This document shows, one piece after another, positions 33,393 to 44,271 of a DNA stretch of 64,000 nt (within the stretch, counting starts at the first letter, position 1; each line of letters starts with the position of its first letter). The notes beneath the pieces are model-generated. The model did no database searches, was not told the origin of the DNA, and worked only from the letters and a program-made list of their open reading frames with translations. The translations under genes were made by a program, and so were the position numbers. Source of the stretch: Rostrohypoxylon terebratum (Eukaryota; Ascomycota; Sordariomycetes; Xylariales; Hypoxylaceae); contig MU385931.1 of NCBI GenBank assembly GCA_022497145.1, forward strand, positions 97,785 through 161,784, in the 5' to 3' direction.

Positions 33393-33997
33393 GCCGTCAG
33401 TGGCCTTACCCGTGAGTAACTAGCAGTGAAAGATTAGGTTGGAGATGCTTGGAGGATTTGAGGCTCAATCTAGAATGAAGTTATTTAGCCTCAATATTCC
33501 TTGAGGGGAGATCTATTGGTAGCTAACCTTGGAAAAGTAGACCAAAAAAGGGGTTGGGGGTTGGGGTTGGGGTTCTGTATGGATACCACGATCTTTAGCA
33601 AGGGGTCCATAGTATGCTGTAGAGCTCCTCGTAAAACAACGTCAATATTTTTTTGAAGAAATCTTTAGAATCCCGAGATCTCCTTGGTGATAATGACAAT
33701 GGGCTTCACCCTATGCCCTTTTCCTCTTCCTACTAAAATGATTTCCAAGGTTAACCGCAGGGCGGATCTTACCACTATGGAATAGCCCTGGAGCCTTAGA
33801 GAGCCTAATGATCTAGTGGTTAGTGCACCGTCAGATTGTGTGGGGCTTCCTTTCAGTGATTAAGGCGCCTAAGCTATCCACTAAATACAGCGGCGATGCA
33901 TTAAAATATAGCGAACAAGTCACTACCTTGGACCTAGCCCTAAGTAGATGCAATAAGTACTTATTGTGTTCACTCGTAATCCATTTACTATCTCCAC
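33393..33997. other. convergent intergenic region with a GGGGTT run
   Basis: 605 bases between the phosphorylase and the TauD gene 3' ends; no gene. A G-rich tandem run (GGGGTT-like, four G-tracts) lies at 33550-33574. Confidence 0.5.
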
Positions 33998-35309
33998 CTA
34001 TGGGACAAGTAATCCGGCAGGCCCATCAACTTGCTTCTCGCTCTCATCAAGTAGACCAAGGGCTTCGCGCCTAGTCGGGGCTGAAGCGTCGAAGTACGGC
34101 TTCTCTCCCAAAGTCGTGACACGCGTTCCATGTCGAGGGTGTTTTCCACCATAGTCCCAGCTCGCGTTGTGGATAGTTATTCTATTAAAGCGCCTACATT
34201 AGCAATCACGGACAACTGGTGGGCTTCGGGGGGTTTACCTATTATCCCAAAGAGCGCTCGTATTCAGCGTCCACTTGAAGCGCACCTGGATATCGACATT
34301 CTTCTCATACACATCGTACAAGTAATTGAGAATGACGTCGCTCTCGGCTTTGTCCAAGCCCACGATGCGATCGGTCATAGCGCGATTGACCCACAGTGCC
34401 TTCCAACCCGTAGCCGGGTGGACGCGCACAAGAGGGTGGACCCGTTCTATGAACTTGGGACCAGCCTCCGGATGTTCGCGGTCTAGGTACGGGTGCGCGG
34501 ACCGGTACACTGCGAGCTTGCCGTCGATGATCTTGCGGAAGTCGGGGGACAGCTTCTCGTAGGCTGAGTACCCACTCGCCCAGAGGGTGTCTCCACCTAC
34601 AGGGGGTATTGTGTCATTGTGCAGGTGTGTGATACCTGCGGGTTGTAACTCGTGTACAAGGTCTGTATGCCAGCGCGACGCGCCGCCTGGGTTGCGGAAG
34701 TTGGCATGTCGTTCCGTGGCTTGCAGGTCTGGCCAGATCACGGTTACGCCGGGATTGCCGGGGACTTGGGCGACTTGCGGCTATTGTTCATTATAGTCAG
34801 TACTTGTACACGAGTTTTCTCTCAACTAATATCAACTAATGTAAGGGAATCGAAGCAAGACTTACGTGAACTTCTACCTCTCCATAGTATTTGCCAAGAG
34901 CTAGCTGCTGTTGGGGCGAGAGGTCCTGGTTCCTAAAGAAGACGACACTCCGCTCAGCGATGAGTAGCGCCAGCTCATCTTTCTGCTGGTCTGTAAGATC
35001 CTTGAGCTGGAGGCCTTCGATCTCAGTTCCGATGTGTGCGGTAAGGTCAGTCACTTTAGTGGCAGCCGACAGGAGTGCCGACTTAGATTTATCGGCACGC
35101 GCTCCGGCATCATCATGTTTCCACTCCTTACTCCTAATTCGGTAGACATCGTCAAGATATAGTGGTCGCGATGGACGGTAGGGATAGCCATTTGAAAGAT
35201 CAATTCCCGCTTTCTTTAGGCGGAGGAGAGCTGGCTCGGGTAGACCGAGTGTGTCTTTGCGAGGTTCCGCGAAATCCTTGATGCGCTCGTCAATCGGTGC
35301 TGGCGCCAT
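33998..35309 (-). CDS. Fe(II)/2-oxoglutarate dioxygenase, TauD/JLP1 sulfonate type
   Basis: Exons 35309-34866, 34780-34239 and 34181-33998 splice in phase to 389 residues. The iron ligands are His186 and Asp188 in WHTDLVHE and distal His333 in HNASWDYGG, which lies just past the last splice junction. The DRIVGLDKAESD and VNRAMTDR stretch and the ALWDNR segment are standard TauD features; an Arg in HPRHGTR binds 2-oxoglutarate. The start was set at 35309 because the nearest upstream in-frame codon is GTG, not ATG. Yeast JLP1 relatives oxidise sulfonates to release sulfite when sulfur is scarce. XanA (xanthine dioxygenase) belongs to the same superfamily and cannot be wholly excluded. It is transcribed divergently from the MFS permease across 994 bases that contain a CYS3-type site. 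Confidence 0.92.
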
Positions 35310-36303
35310 TTTCACGATATTAAGAAAGGAACAATTGGCTTAATTTATCTGATTGATTTCAGTTTTTTCGTAGAGACGTCAGAAATATACCGGGCTCTCT
35401 ATTTTACGTCCTCCTCTATCACCAAAAGATGTGTACGACCTCGAACGGGGTTATATACAGCGACACAAGCATCGAGTTGGAGATCCCTTACCATTGACCT
35501 CATTTTTATCGAATTCGACGACAAGTCATTCCCCATCTCCATGGATACACTCGAATGCTTCAACTTGACAATTGGTAAGCTGTATCTGCTGTGATCCTAT
35601 TAGCTGCTGCTCCATGACGGTCTCTTGCAGAATCTACTGAGGAGAAAATAGGTACCGAGGATTGATAGAGGTCACGATTGGAGTTTCTTATCAATTCGCG
35701 ATATTGGAGAAGGATGATGCAAGAAATATCGCCTCTGAAATGCAGGTGAGTTACATTGTGTGGTGCTATTCGACGCGTTCTGTGGGGTGAACCATGGCGT
35801 CATGACAGCCATTATTGAGGTGATCACCATCTTAGCTACCTCGGCCCTTCTACACGCTCTCGTACAACCCCGTACTTCTTTCAACTAGATCATCACAATA
35901 CATGTACTGTCTTACAGCTCTAGAATTACTCTTCCATGAATGGCTAGGCCTGTCATCCCATGACCCTGTCTATGGCTAGGTTATACGTACGCCCAACCAA
36001 GCTTTTCAAGCTTCGGAACCATAGAGGAGAAACCGATTGATAATCGTATATCGTACATAGTTCTTCCTTTCCAGGGAGATCTGGGTCGATATTGAGCAGG
36101 GAGTATGTATTATGAGACGTAACTCAAGGGGCAATTCCTCAAAACGCGGGATAAATATGTTGTACGCGAATGATTTCGGAAGTGGCCCTTGTACAGGTCT
36201 CGAGAGAGTTGAGTTATTTTAATACAGTAATGTTTTAAATAGGTATTCTCTATCTGGTTGTTTCCTTACAGCTTTTGCTCAAGTCTAGTTGTGCAAGTGC
36301 GAT
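35310..36303. promoter_or_regulatory. divergent promoter of TauD and MFS genes
   Basis: This 994-base region lies between two start codons facing apart. No gene is convincing; a short frame from 35540 (MDTLECFNLTI) ends soon with or without splicing. The palindrome-like decamer at 35794-35803 is described separately. Confidence 0.5.
35794..35803. promoter_or_regulatory. CYS3/MetR-type sulfur regulatory site
   Basis: ATGGCGTCAT fits the published bZIP sulfur-regulator consensus ATGRYRYCAT at every position. It lies 485 bases upstream of the dioxygenase ATG and 501 bases upstream of the permease ATG. A match to this consensus is expected about once per 65 kb by chance, so the location in this promoter is suggestive only. 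Confidence 0.5.
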
Positions 36304-37971
36304 ATGGCAAACAAGGAGATTATCACCAACAATACGGCTGAGATCGACGGCGAGCTAGCTGCGAAGATCGTTGACCACAGCGACGCTGAATCATCCTCGC
36401 ATGTTGTTGTGAAACCGAAACAGACATGGAGATCGTATTTTTGGGATACGTTTGACAAGTCTCCCGAAGAGAGGAGGTTTTTATTCAAACTCGACGCGGT
36501 AATCTTGACCTTCGCTTCGTTGGGTTACTTCATCAAAAATCTCGACCAAATAAATGTCAATAGCGCCTTTGTATCTGGAATGAAAGAGAATCTTGGCCTC
36601 TACGGAAACCAACTCAATTATATGATCACATGTTGGACGGTTGGCTATGTTATTGGCGAAATTCCAAGGTATGACGAACTTACCACCTCTTCAAATCGCA
36701 CTATTAACAATAACAGCAACATCTTGCTCACCAAAGTTCGACCCTCTATTTGGATACCGGCATGCGAGGTCGTGTGGTCGGTTTTGACCATATCGATCTC
36801 AAAATGCCAGACAGCAACACAAATATATGTTCTACGTTTTTTCATAGGACTTGCTGAAAGCGCATTTTATCCTGGAATGCAATATGTGATTGGATCTTGG
36901 TGGTATGTTTGACCCCTTCTTCTCAACTAGTATCCTATTTTGAACACGGCGAAAGAACATAAGGCTAACACACGCTCCCAGTACGTTCAATAAATCTCGA
37001 AGAATAGTTCTTTCCAAAAACGCTAATAACATCCAACAGATCGAAAAGACGAACTCGCTAAGAGAAGTTGTATCTTTCATGCGAGTGGTACGATAGGAAC
37101 CATGTTTTCTGGTTATTTAATGTCGGCAGTGTACAACCTTAACGGCACCGACGGATTTAAGGGTTGGCAATGGCTTTTCATCATAAACACCATAATATCT
37201 TTACCGATAGCCATCGCTGGCTTTTTCTTCTTCCCGGACGTACCTGAAATCACTCGTGCTTGGTGGCTGAGCAAAGACGAAATAGCGCTAGCGAAGAAGC
37301 GCATGGAGTTCGAAGGTCGAGCCAATAGGGGATCCTATACTAAGGCTAAAGTGAAGAAAATCTTCTCTTCGTGGCACATATACGCACTGACGCTCTTGTA
37401 CATCTGCTTCAACAATGGCGTTGGCTATGGTGGCCAGCCGGCCTTCGCACTCTGGCTAAAATCAGAAGGATATAGTGTCACCGCCATAAATTCTTTCCCG
37501 ACAATCGCATCGGCTATCGCTGTGATATTTACGTATATATATGCTTGGACCTCCGATTCAGTATTCAAGGGAGAAAGATGGCCGCCGATGGTGTTCTCAG
37601 GGACTGTCAATATCATTACCAACACAAGTCTTGCAGTTTGGAATATCCCCCTAGGCTGGAAATGGGCTTGCTACATCATAGGTTCAATCGGAGGAGGTAT
37701 TAGTGGGCTGACGTTTGCGTGGGCACACGAGATATGCTCTGATGACAATGAGGAGCGAGCTCTAGTGGTGGCAACAATGAATGAGATGGCGTATGTGGTT
37801 CAGGCATGGCTTCCACTGATAGTCTGGCAACAGGTTGAGGGGCCACGATATCACAAGGGGTTTATCACCATGGTATTCATAGCTGCTGGCCTTATTGTGA
37901 CTTCTCTCACAATAAGAGTTCTCCATCGTCGAGAGCGTGCTAAGAAAGCAAGATCAAACAGCATAGAATAA
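36304..37971 (+). CDS. MFS transporter, Dal5/allantoate-permease (Soa1-like) family
   Basis: Exons 36304-36668 and 36717-36902 and a third block up to 37971 encode an anion-cation symporter of the Dal5 family (12 TM helices). Family signs are the LDAVILTFASLGYFIKNLDQINVNSAFVSGM opening region, RPSIWIPACEVVWSVLTI, RFFIGLAESAFYPGM and the C-terminal NEMAYVVQAWLPLIVW. Exon 1 to exon 2 splices cleanly. The next junction does not: coding resumes as RKDELAKRSCIFHASGTIG from about 37040, but a single GT-AG intron from the obvious GTATGT donor at 36903 to the CAACAG acceptor at 37039 leaves the frame off by one base. It may hide a micro-exon or be a real frameshift. The yeast relative Soa1 imports sulfonates and other sulfur compounds, which would suit the neighbouring dioxygenase; nicotinate, pantothenate or allantoate are alternatives. 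Confidence 0.8.
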
Positions 37972-38553
37972 CTCGCTACTCAGGTAGGTAGGTATTCAAG
38001 TACAGAACTAGCAACGTAACAAATGTTGTTCAACCCTACTTTAGGCTGAACTTGGATTGTGTATCTACATGTGATACAACTAAAAGCTAGGGAGAATATT
38101 ATAGGTAGATATCGAGAGCAGAGCCGACGAATCCTGCCCCTACTTCAGGGATCTACGTTAGGTGATAATCATGCAATCTTTAAAATTGCACAATTCTTCT
38201 TTCTATGGCGCATATCTATCGAGTATATAGTACCTTCAGATATGTACCATCAAAAGCTATTTTTCTATCTCTGTCACTTCATCAGTTACTTTACACGTGC
38301 TTTTGCCGCTTCTCTGCGGATTTATCAAGCACGTAATCCTGACTGCATATCGCCTCATCCGGGGATTAGGATGTCAAGATTTCTAATCAATACCAAGCAT
38401 TGAAAACAAGGAGATTTTGCTCTTAGAGAGTCAATGGGCTGATTAGTTTTTTAAAAAAAAGCTCTAGCTACCTGTGACTTCTTTTTTAATTCGTATCCGG
38501 CCTTGGCCACTTCTTGTCAAGCCCTTACTCTCACCTCTGGACGTCTCACCACT
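37972..38553. other. intergenic region
   Basis: 582 bases between two plus-strand genes; no gene seen. An in-frame Met at 38503 precedes the chosen flavin monooxygenase start. Confidence 0.35.
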
Positions 38554-40141
38554 ATGGGTTCCTTGATTAGTGAGAACAAAGCGGAGGGTGAGCCGGATCT
38601 CGGTATAATTAAGGACGTAGCCGTGATCGGCGCCGGCATCAGTGGTGTCGTGTCAGCCGCCCACCTCCTCCGAGTTGGCTTCAATGTCACGGTGTTCGAA
38701 CGAACTGGTGTCGTCGGTGGTGTCTGGGATTACCAGCCTCAACCGGATCGGGATCCACCATTTCCTAATGTCAGACCTCCAGCTCCCAATTGGGAAGAGG
38801 TTGAAAAAGAAGGGTTGAGCTCGGATGAAGTTGCGTTGATACATGGCCCACCTAATCCATGGTACGTCTAATGTGCCAACCCCAACACAAAATTGATATT
38901 ATTCTCTTCAAAGCGTTTGGAAGTTACACCACAATTTGCTTACTTATTAACCATGGGAAATCGGTAGCTACGCTGGGTTGAAGAATAATATTCCCACGCC
39001 TATCATGCGAAGTAGTCTACTACAATGGCCAGAAGGAAGTGAGGACCTAGTGGATCAAAAAGTGGTTCACCAATACATCCAGGATATCGCTCGTATTCAC
39101 AGTGTTTACGAGAATATAGTTTTCCAGACGCGAGTGGAAAGTGTGTCTAAGCCAGAAGGAGACAATGAATGGACCGTAATCACGAGTACATTCGAGAGAA
39201 CGAAGTCTGGCCACACGCTGACAAAGAAAACCTGGAAGTTTGATGCTGTTATCATAGCGAGCGGCCACTATCACATCCCATTTGTGCCAGATGTCCCGGG
39301 ATTATCAAGATGGAAACAACTCTTCCCGGATCGTGTCACGCATTCAAAACAATACCGAACACCAGTTCCTTTCAGCAATCAGACCATTCTCATAATTGGC
39401 GCAGGTGTCTCCGCCTTGGACATCGCCAAGGAGACATCCCCTTTAGGGGCCAAAATCATCCAGAGTAGACGCGAAAGCAAATATGATGTGCTTGTGTCAC
39501 GTTTGCCAGAGGGTGTGGACAGGGTTGCGATGGTTGCCGAGTTTATCCCTGATACAGTCAATGGGGATTCGAAGCCTCTGCCTCTGAAGCTAGGTCAGGC
39601 GATACCGGGAAAGGTCGTCCTCGAGGACGGCAAAGTCCTTGAAGGTATCGACCGCGTCATAATTGCAACGGGATATATCACATCTTACCCCTTTCTTGGA
39701 GATTTGGAACAGCCTTTAACCCCCTGGGAGGATGCCGACGAGAAAGTTCTCATCACGTCTGATGGATACATAACACATAACTTACACAAGGATATCTTCT
39801 ACATTCCAGACCCTACGCTAGCTTTCATCGGCGTTTCTCATCTGGTGTCAACATTCTCACTATTCGATTTCCAGGCCCAGGTGGCGGCTAAAGTTTTCGC
39901 AGGACAAGCTCGGTTGCCCCCTACATCAATTATGAAGGAGGAACATAGAGAGCGGAAAGTTCGGTTTCAGCCCGGGGATAGATTTCATAGCATGTATGCG
40001 GCAGAGGATGCATACATAGATAAAGTCTTGAACTGGGTTAATGAGGATCTAGCAAAGGCTGGGCTGGATCCACTGCCAGGTATGGACAATGTTTGGAAAT
40101 CTCACTACAAAGTATTCCAGCAGCGGCTCAAGGGCTCCTAG
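38554..40141 (+). CDS. flavin-containing monooxygenase (FMO-like)
   Basis: Exons 38554-38861 and 38968-40141 give 493 residues. The N-terminal FAD fold is VAVIGAGISGVVSA (Gly26, Gly28, Gly31), followed by ERTGVVGGVW. The FMO signature region reads VIIASGHYHIPFVPDVPGL, and the NADPH fold is ILIIGAGVSALDIA near the middle. A second ATG-motif IIATGYITSYPFL is typical of FMOs and related N-hydroxylases. The intron falls in the CYAGLKNNIPTP segment, which splices cleanly. These enzymes add one oxygen to nitrogen or sulfur of small molecules, using NADPH and O2. The position next to the dioxygenase and permease would fit S-oxygenation of an organosulfur compound, but that is inference. Confidence 0.92.
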
Positions 40142-40904
40142 AACTGTCGGTTGAATATTCAGTATATCTGGCACATAAAGTTCTGATGTTTTGATATAAA
40201 ATACTACATAAAGCTCTTACATAACCCATGCGCACTTAATACTGGCACTATTGAGACAGCATCTTATGTAGGTAGGTACCTACCTAACCTAGGTGATATT
40301 TATCTATTAGGTTAGGCACTTAGAGATTGAGAGACTCTGAAACAGTGAGCCTTTTTAATTGAATTTAAGAGATAAATTCAATCATCTTGATACAGTATTG
40401 ATGTTTCTATTCTCTCCTGGTTGGTTGCATTGGTCAGCAATTACTAAGCAAATATATCCTCCTATTTTGACAGAATGTTGTAGGGATTGGCAATGAGTTA
40501 CCTACTAGGCAGGTAATTTGGACAGACTCGATAGAAGAGGGAAGATACTGAGTGGTAAGAATGTGAAATCCATTGAACCAGTATAAAAGCGACGCCAAAC
40601 GAGCGGTACACATGTTTGTCGTAAGGGTGTGACATGTACTAGGTATGAATCACCATAGAATCAACCTGTATGTCTCACACTTCCGGCAAACTTGAAACAT
40701 GCGAGCATTGAATGCTTTCATACCATAATGCAACTGATTGCTATGTGGCACTGGCCTTTTAGAAGATCTATAAACATTTTTACAATATAACTACTGTATT
40801 ATGGATAACATCGATACGATAAACCCCCCCATAAACTGCATCATAATTCTATATCCTCTTGTCATCTGAGAGATTTGACACTGCTACATACCGTTACGAT
40901 CATC
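40142..40904. other. convergent 3' intergenic region
   Basis: 763 bases with no gene; has an inverted TAGGTAGGTACCTACCTA word near 40267-40290 and is otherwise A/T-rich. Confidence 0.4.
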
Positions 40905-42824
40905 TTATATTTTGGCCTGCAGACTCTTGGCGTCTGGCCCTTGAAATGATGGCAAGCTAGAGAAAAAAGCAGCCAATCTATCCTGATCAACCATAGGCGC
41001 TTTTACGAAGGCGTCGACTGCTGGATCGTTGATCATGCCTTCCAAAAACGGCAACAAGGAATTCATCGCATCGACATCGCGATTTAGCAGCCCCTGCCGG
41101 GACATAATACCGTTCTCGACATACCAGCTTTGGTCTTCCATCATACACGTTGACTCATACAAGGCCAACACCTCCGGTGTCATACTGGGACCATGATCAT
41201 TTCCGTGTACCATGGCATCCTTGGCGGCTTCGTATGCCATACGTTGGCCCGTAGCCCGGACCAAGGGCAAGGACAGCGGTAGGAGGCGAGCATTGAATTC
41301 TTCGCCGCGGTGTCCGCCCTGAAGAGACGCCAATATCTGGCGGGCCTCATCCCAAACTCCGGACTCGTGGCGCGCCAGAAGACACTGAGGGTCGCGCTGC
41401 TTCGGTGGTGCATACCGCCCGAGTAAGATCTCGCTCGCGAGTCGGATGCAGAGAACCATATAATCGCCTTCGGCGATACTGTTGCCCTTTTCGGCGAGCC
41501 AAAGTTCGCTTATCTGGAAGAGGTTATTACAAGTTAATTCATGTGGGGCCGTCTCTGTTGTAGGACAAGGAGTATACTGACTTGATTGTGAGCGAAGAGA
41601 CCTTGCCAACCGCATCGTTCAACAAGTTCAGCGAGCGCCTTCTGCGTAAAGTCGATGGTCGTCGCTTTAAAGGCGCCGGCGATTACGTTCTGCAAGTCTG
41701 GACTTTTGACGTTTTCGGTGAACGACTGCGTCACTTCGATTGCATACTTGTCAAATACGGCGGCATGTGCAAGGATTCGGGCGATGGGGCCGTACTGGGT
41801 GCTGAAGGAAAGAATAGGGACCGGCTTTGGCGCGCCAACCCGCCGTTTAGCGCTATACCTCCCAGCAATGCAGCCTGACACGCGCAAGATGGTGGCATTG
41901 CTTGTGGATATGCAAAGCGTGCCAACCGCCACGCGGTGAATAGCGTGCATGAAGTCTTTACGCTCGTTCTTACGTGAGCTGTGAAGATTTCCGAGCAAGG
42001 CCTCGGCCGGTAGCGGTACGTGGCAAAAGCTGGTTGAGGAGTGATCAATGGCCTTGGCCCCCGTACGAGCGGGAAATAGTGTAGACGAAACACCGCGGCA
42101 CATCGCACCCGACGCATCGTTTAGAGGTACGATAAATGGACGTACACCATAGTCATTACCACCTACTATGAGACGGGCAAAGACAACAGCGGTACGCGCC
42201 ATACCAGAATGGGGAGAACTTGGAGGCATCGTCTTGGCTGCATGGGGGTTGGGAGTGTGAAGCACGAAGGAGCCATCGGCTTGGCGAGTCGCCGTAGTTT
42301 CAAGGTTTCTCGCGTCCAGCCCATGGCCCAGCTCGGTCAGTAAGAACTCGCCGCACACATCAAACCTCTCTAGGGCTTGGAGCAAAGGCAACAAGTCCGG
42401 CCGCTTGGGAAGATACGAACTTATCGTGCCCATACAAAGATTCCAATGAATGGTCAGGATGGTCCAAGCCCCGGAGTCGAGTTGAAACGCTGGTGGAAGA
42501 TAAGCACTAGACCATCTAATAGGTAATGATATAGCTTAGGGGTTAACTCTGACCATGGCGATGGAAGTCCCAAAATTTTGGCTTCAGGGCACGTATATCT
42601 TCAATCGTCATTCCTAAATGAAAGTTACTACCCATTAATGTTGATTTCACCTCAGGAGTAACAAAGATTTACTAACCTACTGCATTACTGAGACTTCGCG
42701 CTCGGTCATATGCAAGCCTGATTCTCGCCTCTACGGATGAAGCTTCCAGATCACGGTGATGGAGCCAGATGGGCTCTTGGAGGATCGTTGAGAAGGACTC
42801 GATTTGAGAAAACGGGGAAGTCAT
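40905..42824 (-). CDS. acyl-CoA oxidase/dehydrogenase-family flavoprotein
   Basis: Exons 42824-42677, 42613-42554, 42489-41582 and 41513-40905 join in phase to 574 residues. The start at 42824 (MTSPFSQIESF) is the first ATG of the frame. The N-terminal helices lead to TILTIHWNLCMGTISSY, then ALERFDVCGEFLLTELGHGLDA and LHTPNPHAAKTMPP, which matches the beta-domain of acyl-CoA oxidases (TELGHG, then P-x-x-x-AAK). The C-terminal helical part includes HNQISEL, a splice-spanning segment, and IAEGDYMVLCIRLASELL-like helices that close the FAD site. The C-terminus (LQAKI) is not a clear PTS1 signal, so peroxisomal import is uncertain. It would oxidise an acyl-CoA or a related substrate. Convergent with the FMO gene. 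Confidence 0.85.
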
Positions 42825-43063
42825 GGCTATATGAGGCGGCGGCTGTGGACACAAGCAAACAAGAGTAGTATGATAATAGAGTAGACGAGGGAGGTGTCTT
42901 TGTGGAAGAGGCGATCAGGCCAGGGGCAAGCTTAAAACCTCGACAACCAGACAGCACGGGGTAGCCTATAATTGGCGAGAATAATACGCTCCTGTCCAAG
43001 TCGAATCGTCGGGGAACGTGATGCCAACATAGTGGATATCGTCCTTTCACTCGGAATCGGTCC
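42825..43063. other. upstream region of the acyl-CoA oxidase-like gene
   Basis: 239 bases between the start and the inverted-repeat element; nothing specific is seen. Confidence 0.3.
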
Positions 43064-43066
43064 GTA

Positions 43067-43541
43067 CAATCAGACGGACCTGAGCTAGTAGGTATCAGAC
43101 GGACTCCTAACCAACTAAGGCTAATCGAGCGGATACCTTCTCTTCAATACAATTTCCTATATAAGTTTAAATACCTTTTAGACCTCCTATACTTAAACTC
43201 CACGGCTTGCTATTGCCTTTCAATAATTAAGTATTTATAAGTCAATACTATATTTAATATTATTATTAATACGTAAAAAGGTAATATAAATAAGTAGATT
43301 TTTATTTATTAAATTTTAAATTAAAATTAAAAGCTGTAAGTTATCATTACTGATTATGTTGTAGGTAACAACGAGATTAGGTAGGTAATGATACCGCGTA
43401 TATAAGGGGCATTATCTAAGCGGTACTTAGATCTATTAGAAAGTTGTATTAAAAACAACGTACCCATCAGACTAGCCCCGATTTCGTATAATATTGGGGG
43501 GGGGGGAGTCCGTCTGATACTAGCTTAGGTCCGTCTGATTG
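43067..43541. mobile_element. MITE with 36-41 bp terminal inverted repeats and TA flanks
   Basis: A 475-bp non-coding element. Its left end (43067-43107) and right end (43505-43541) are near-perfect inverted repeats beginning CAATCAGACGGACCT; the left copy differs by one substitution and a 4-bp insertion. Both ends are bordered by TA (43065-43066 and 43542-43543), as expected for Tc1/mariner-superfamily insertion. Within each end the word CAGACGGAC appears twice. The interior is strongly A/T-rich and contains no transposase, so it must be mobilised in trans. A G-run of about 13 bases abuts the right repeat. Confidence 0.85.
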
Positions 43542-43543
43542 TA

Positions 43544-44271
43544 CAGCCCGGGAGGAATGGTTTACATGGTCTCGGCTTGATAGGTAGGAGTCTTACGCTG
43601 AATAACGTACGTACCGGGACTCATTGATGTCTGATAATAGGTACCTAGTTACTTTCCAAGATGAAGATAGCCTATCAGATGAATCAAAACTTTCTAGTAT
43701 CATCCTTGGAAATGGAATGATTTCTAACCTAGGTACCGTATATACCGTTGCAGGAAGCTAATATAGTATCATGTCTCAATATACGCTCAACCCCTGGAAG
43801 TTATAGAAGCGAGGCTATCCTACTGTTTGCATGCTCGCAAATTGATACTTCAAGCGATATAAGTGCAGTCTGAGTCATTCTTTAGTGTTGCATTTACAAT
43901 ACAAAATGGCGAAGAAAGGAATACCAAGAAACTCAACTTGAGTCTTGGGAAGCTATATCTAGGGGCAACATATAAGCTTTCAGAATAGTGCACGAACTAG
44001 GGTTTCTCACAAGGAGCTAGACATCTGATGATTGGTTTATAAGTACGACCGATTTCCAGATTGTAAGCACGACACATATGTATAGTAAGCATAGTACATC
44101 TGCAATGATTATTAATCTAGGTAATCAATGAAATAGCAAGGCATGATAAACAGGTACCTATTGGGTTGATATGGTAAATCACCTATCTATCTCATGTCCC
44201 CCTTGTGTCTCAGTACCGCATCTCCAAACCATCAAATAAACACATAGTTAATCAGTTTCTATTTGCTACTA
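43544..44271. other. intergenic region
   Basis: About 730 A/T-rich bases between the MITE and the RBR ligase 3' end, with TACCTA/CCTAGG words; no gene seen. Confidence 0.35.

Noticed and set aside
33550..33574. Interstitial telomere
   Set aside because: The unit is GGGGTT, not TTAGGG, and the run is only about 25 bases.
33800..33880. tRNA-like A-box (TCTAGTGGTTAGTGC)
   Set aside because: No B-box (GGTTCGANTCC) at the right distance and no cloverleaf could be drawn.
33998..35309. Xanthine dioxygenase (XanA) to pair with guanine deaminase
   Set aside because: The sequence pattern fits the JLP1/TauD sulfonate group at least as well, and the genes are 11 kb apart with unrelated genes between.
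38059..38403. 114-residue plus-strand ORF upstream of the FMO gene
   Set aside because: No domain, composition like intergenic DNA, and no splice link to the FMO.
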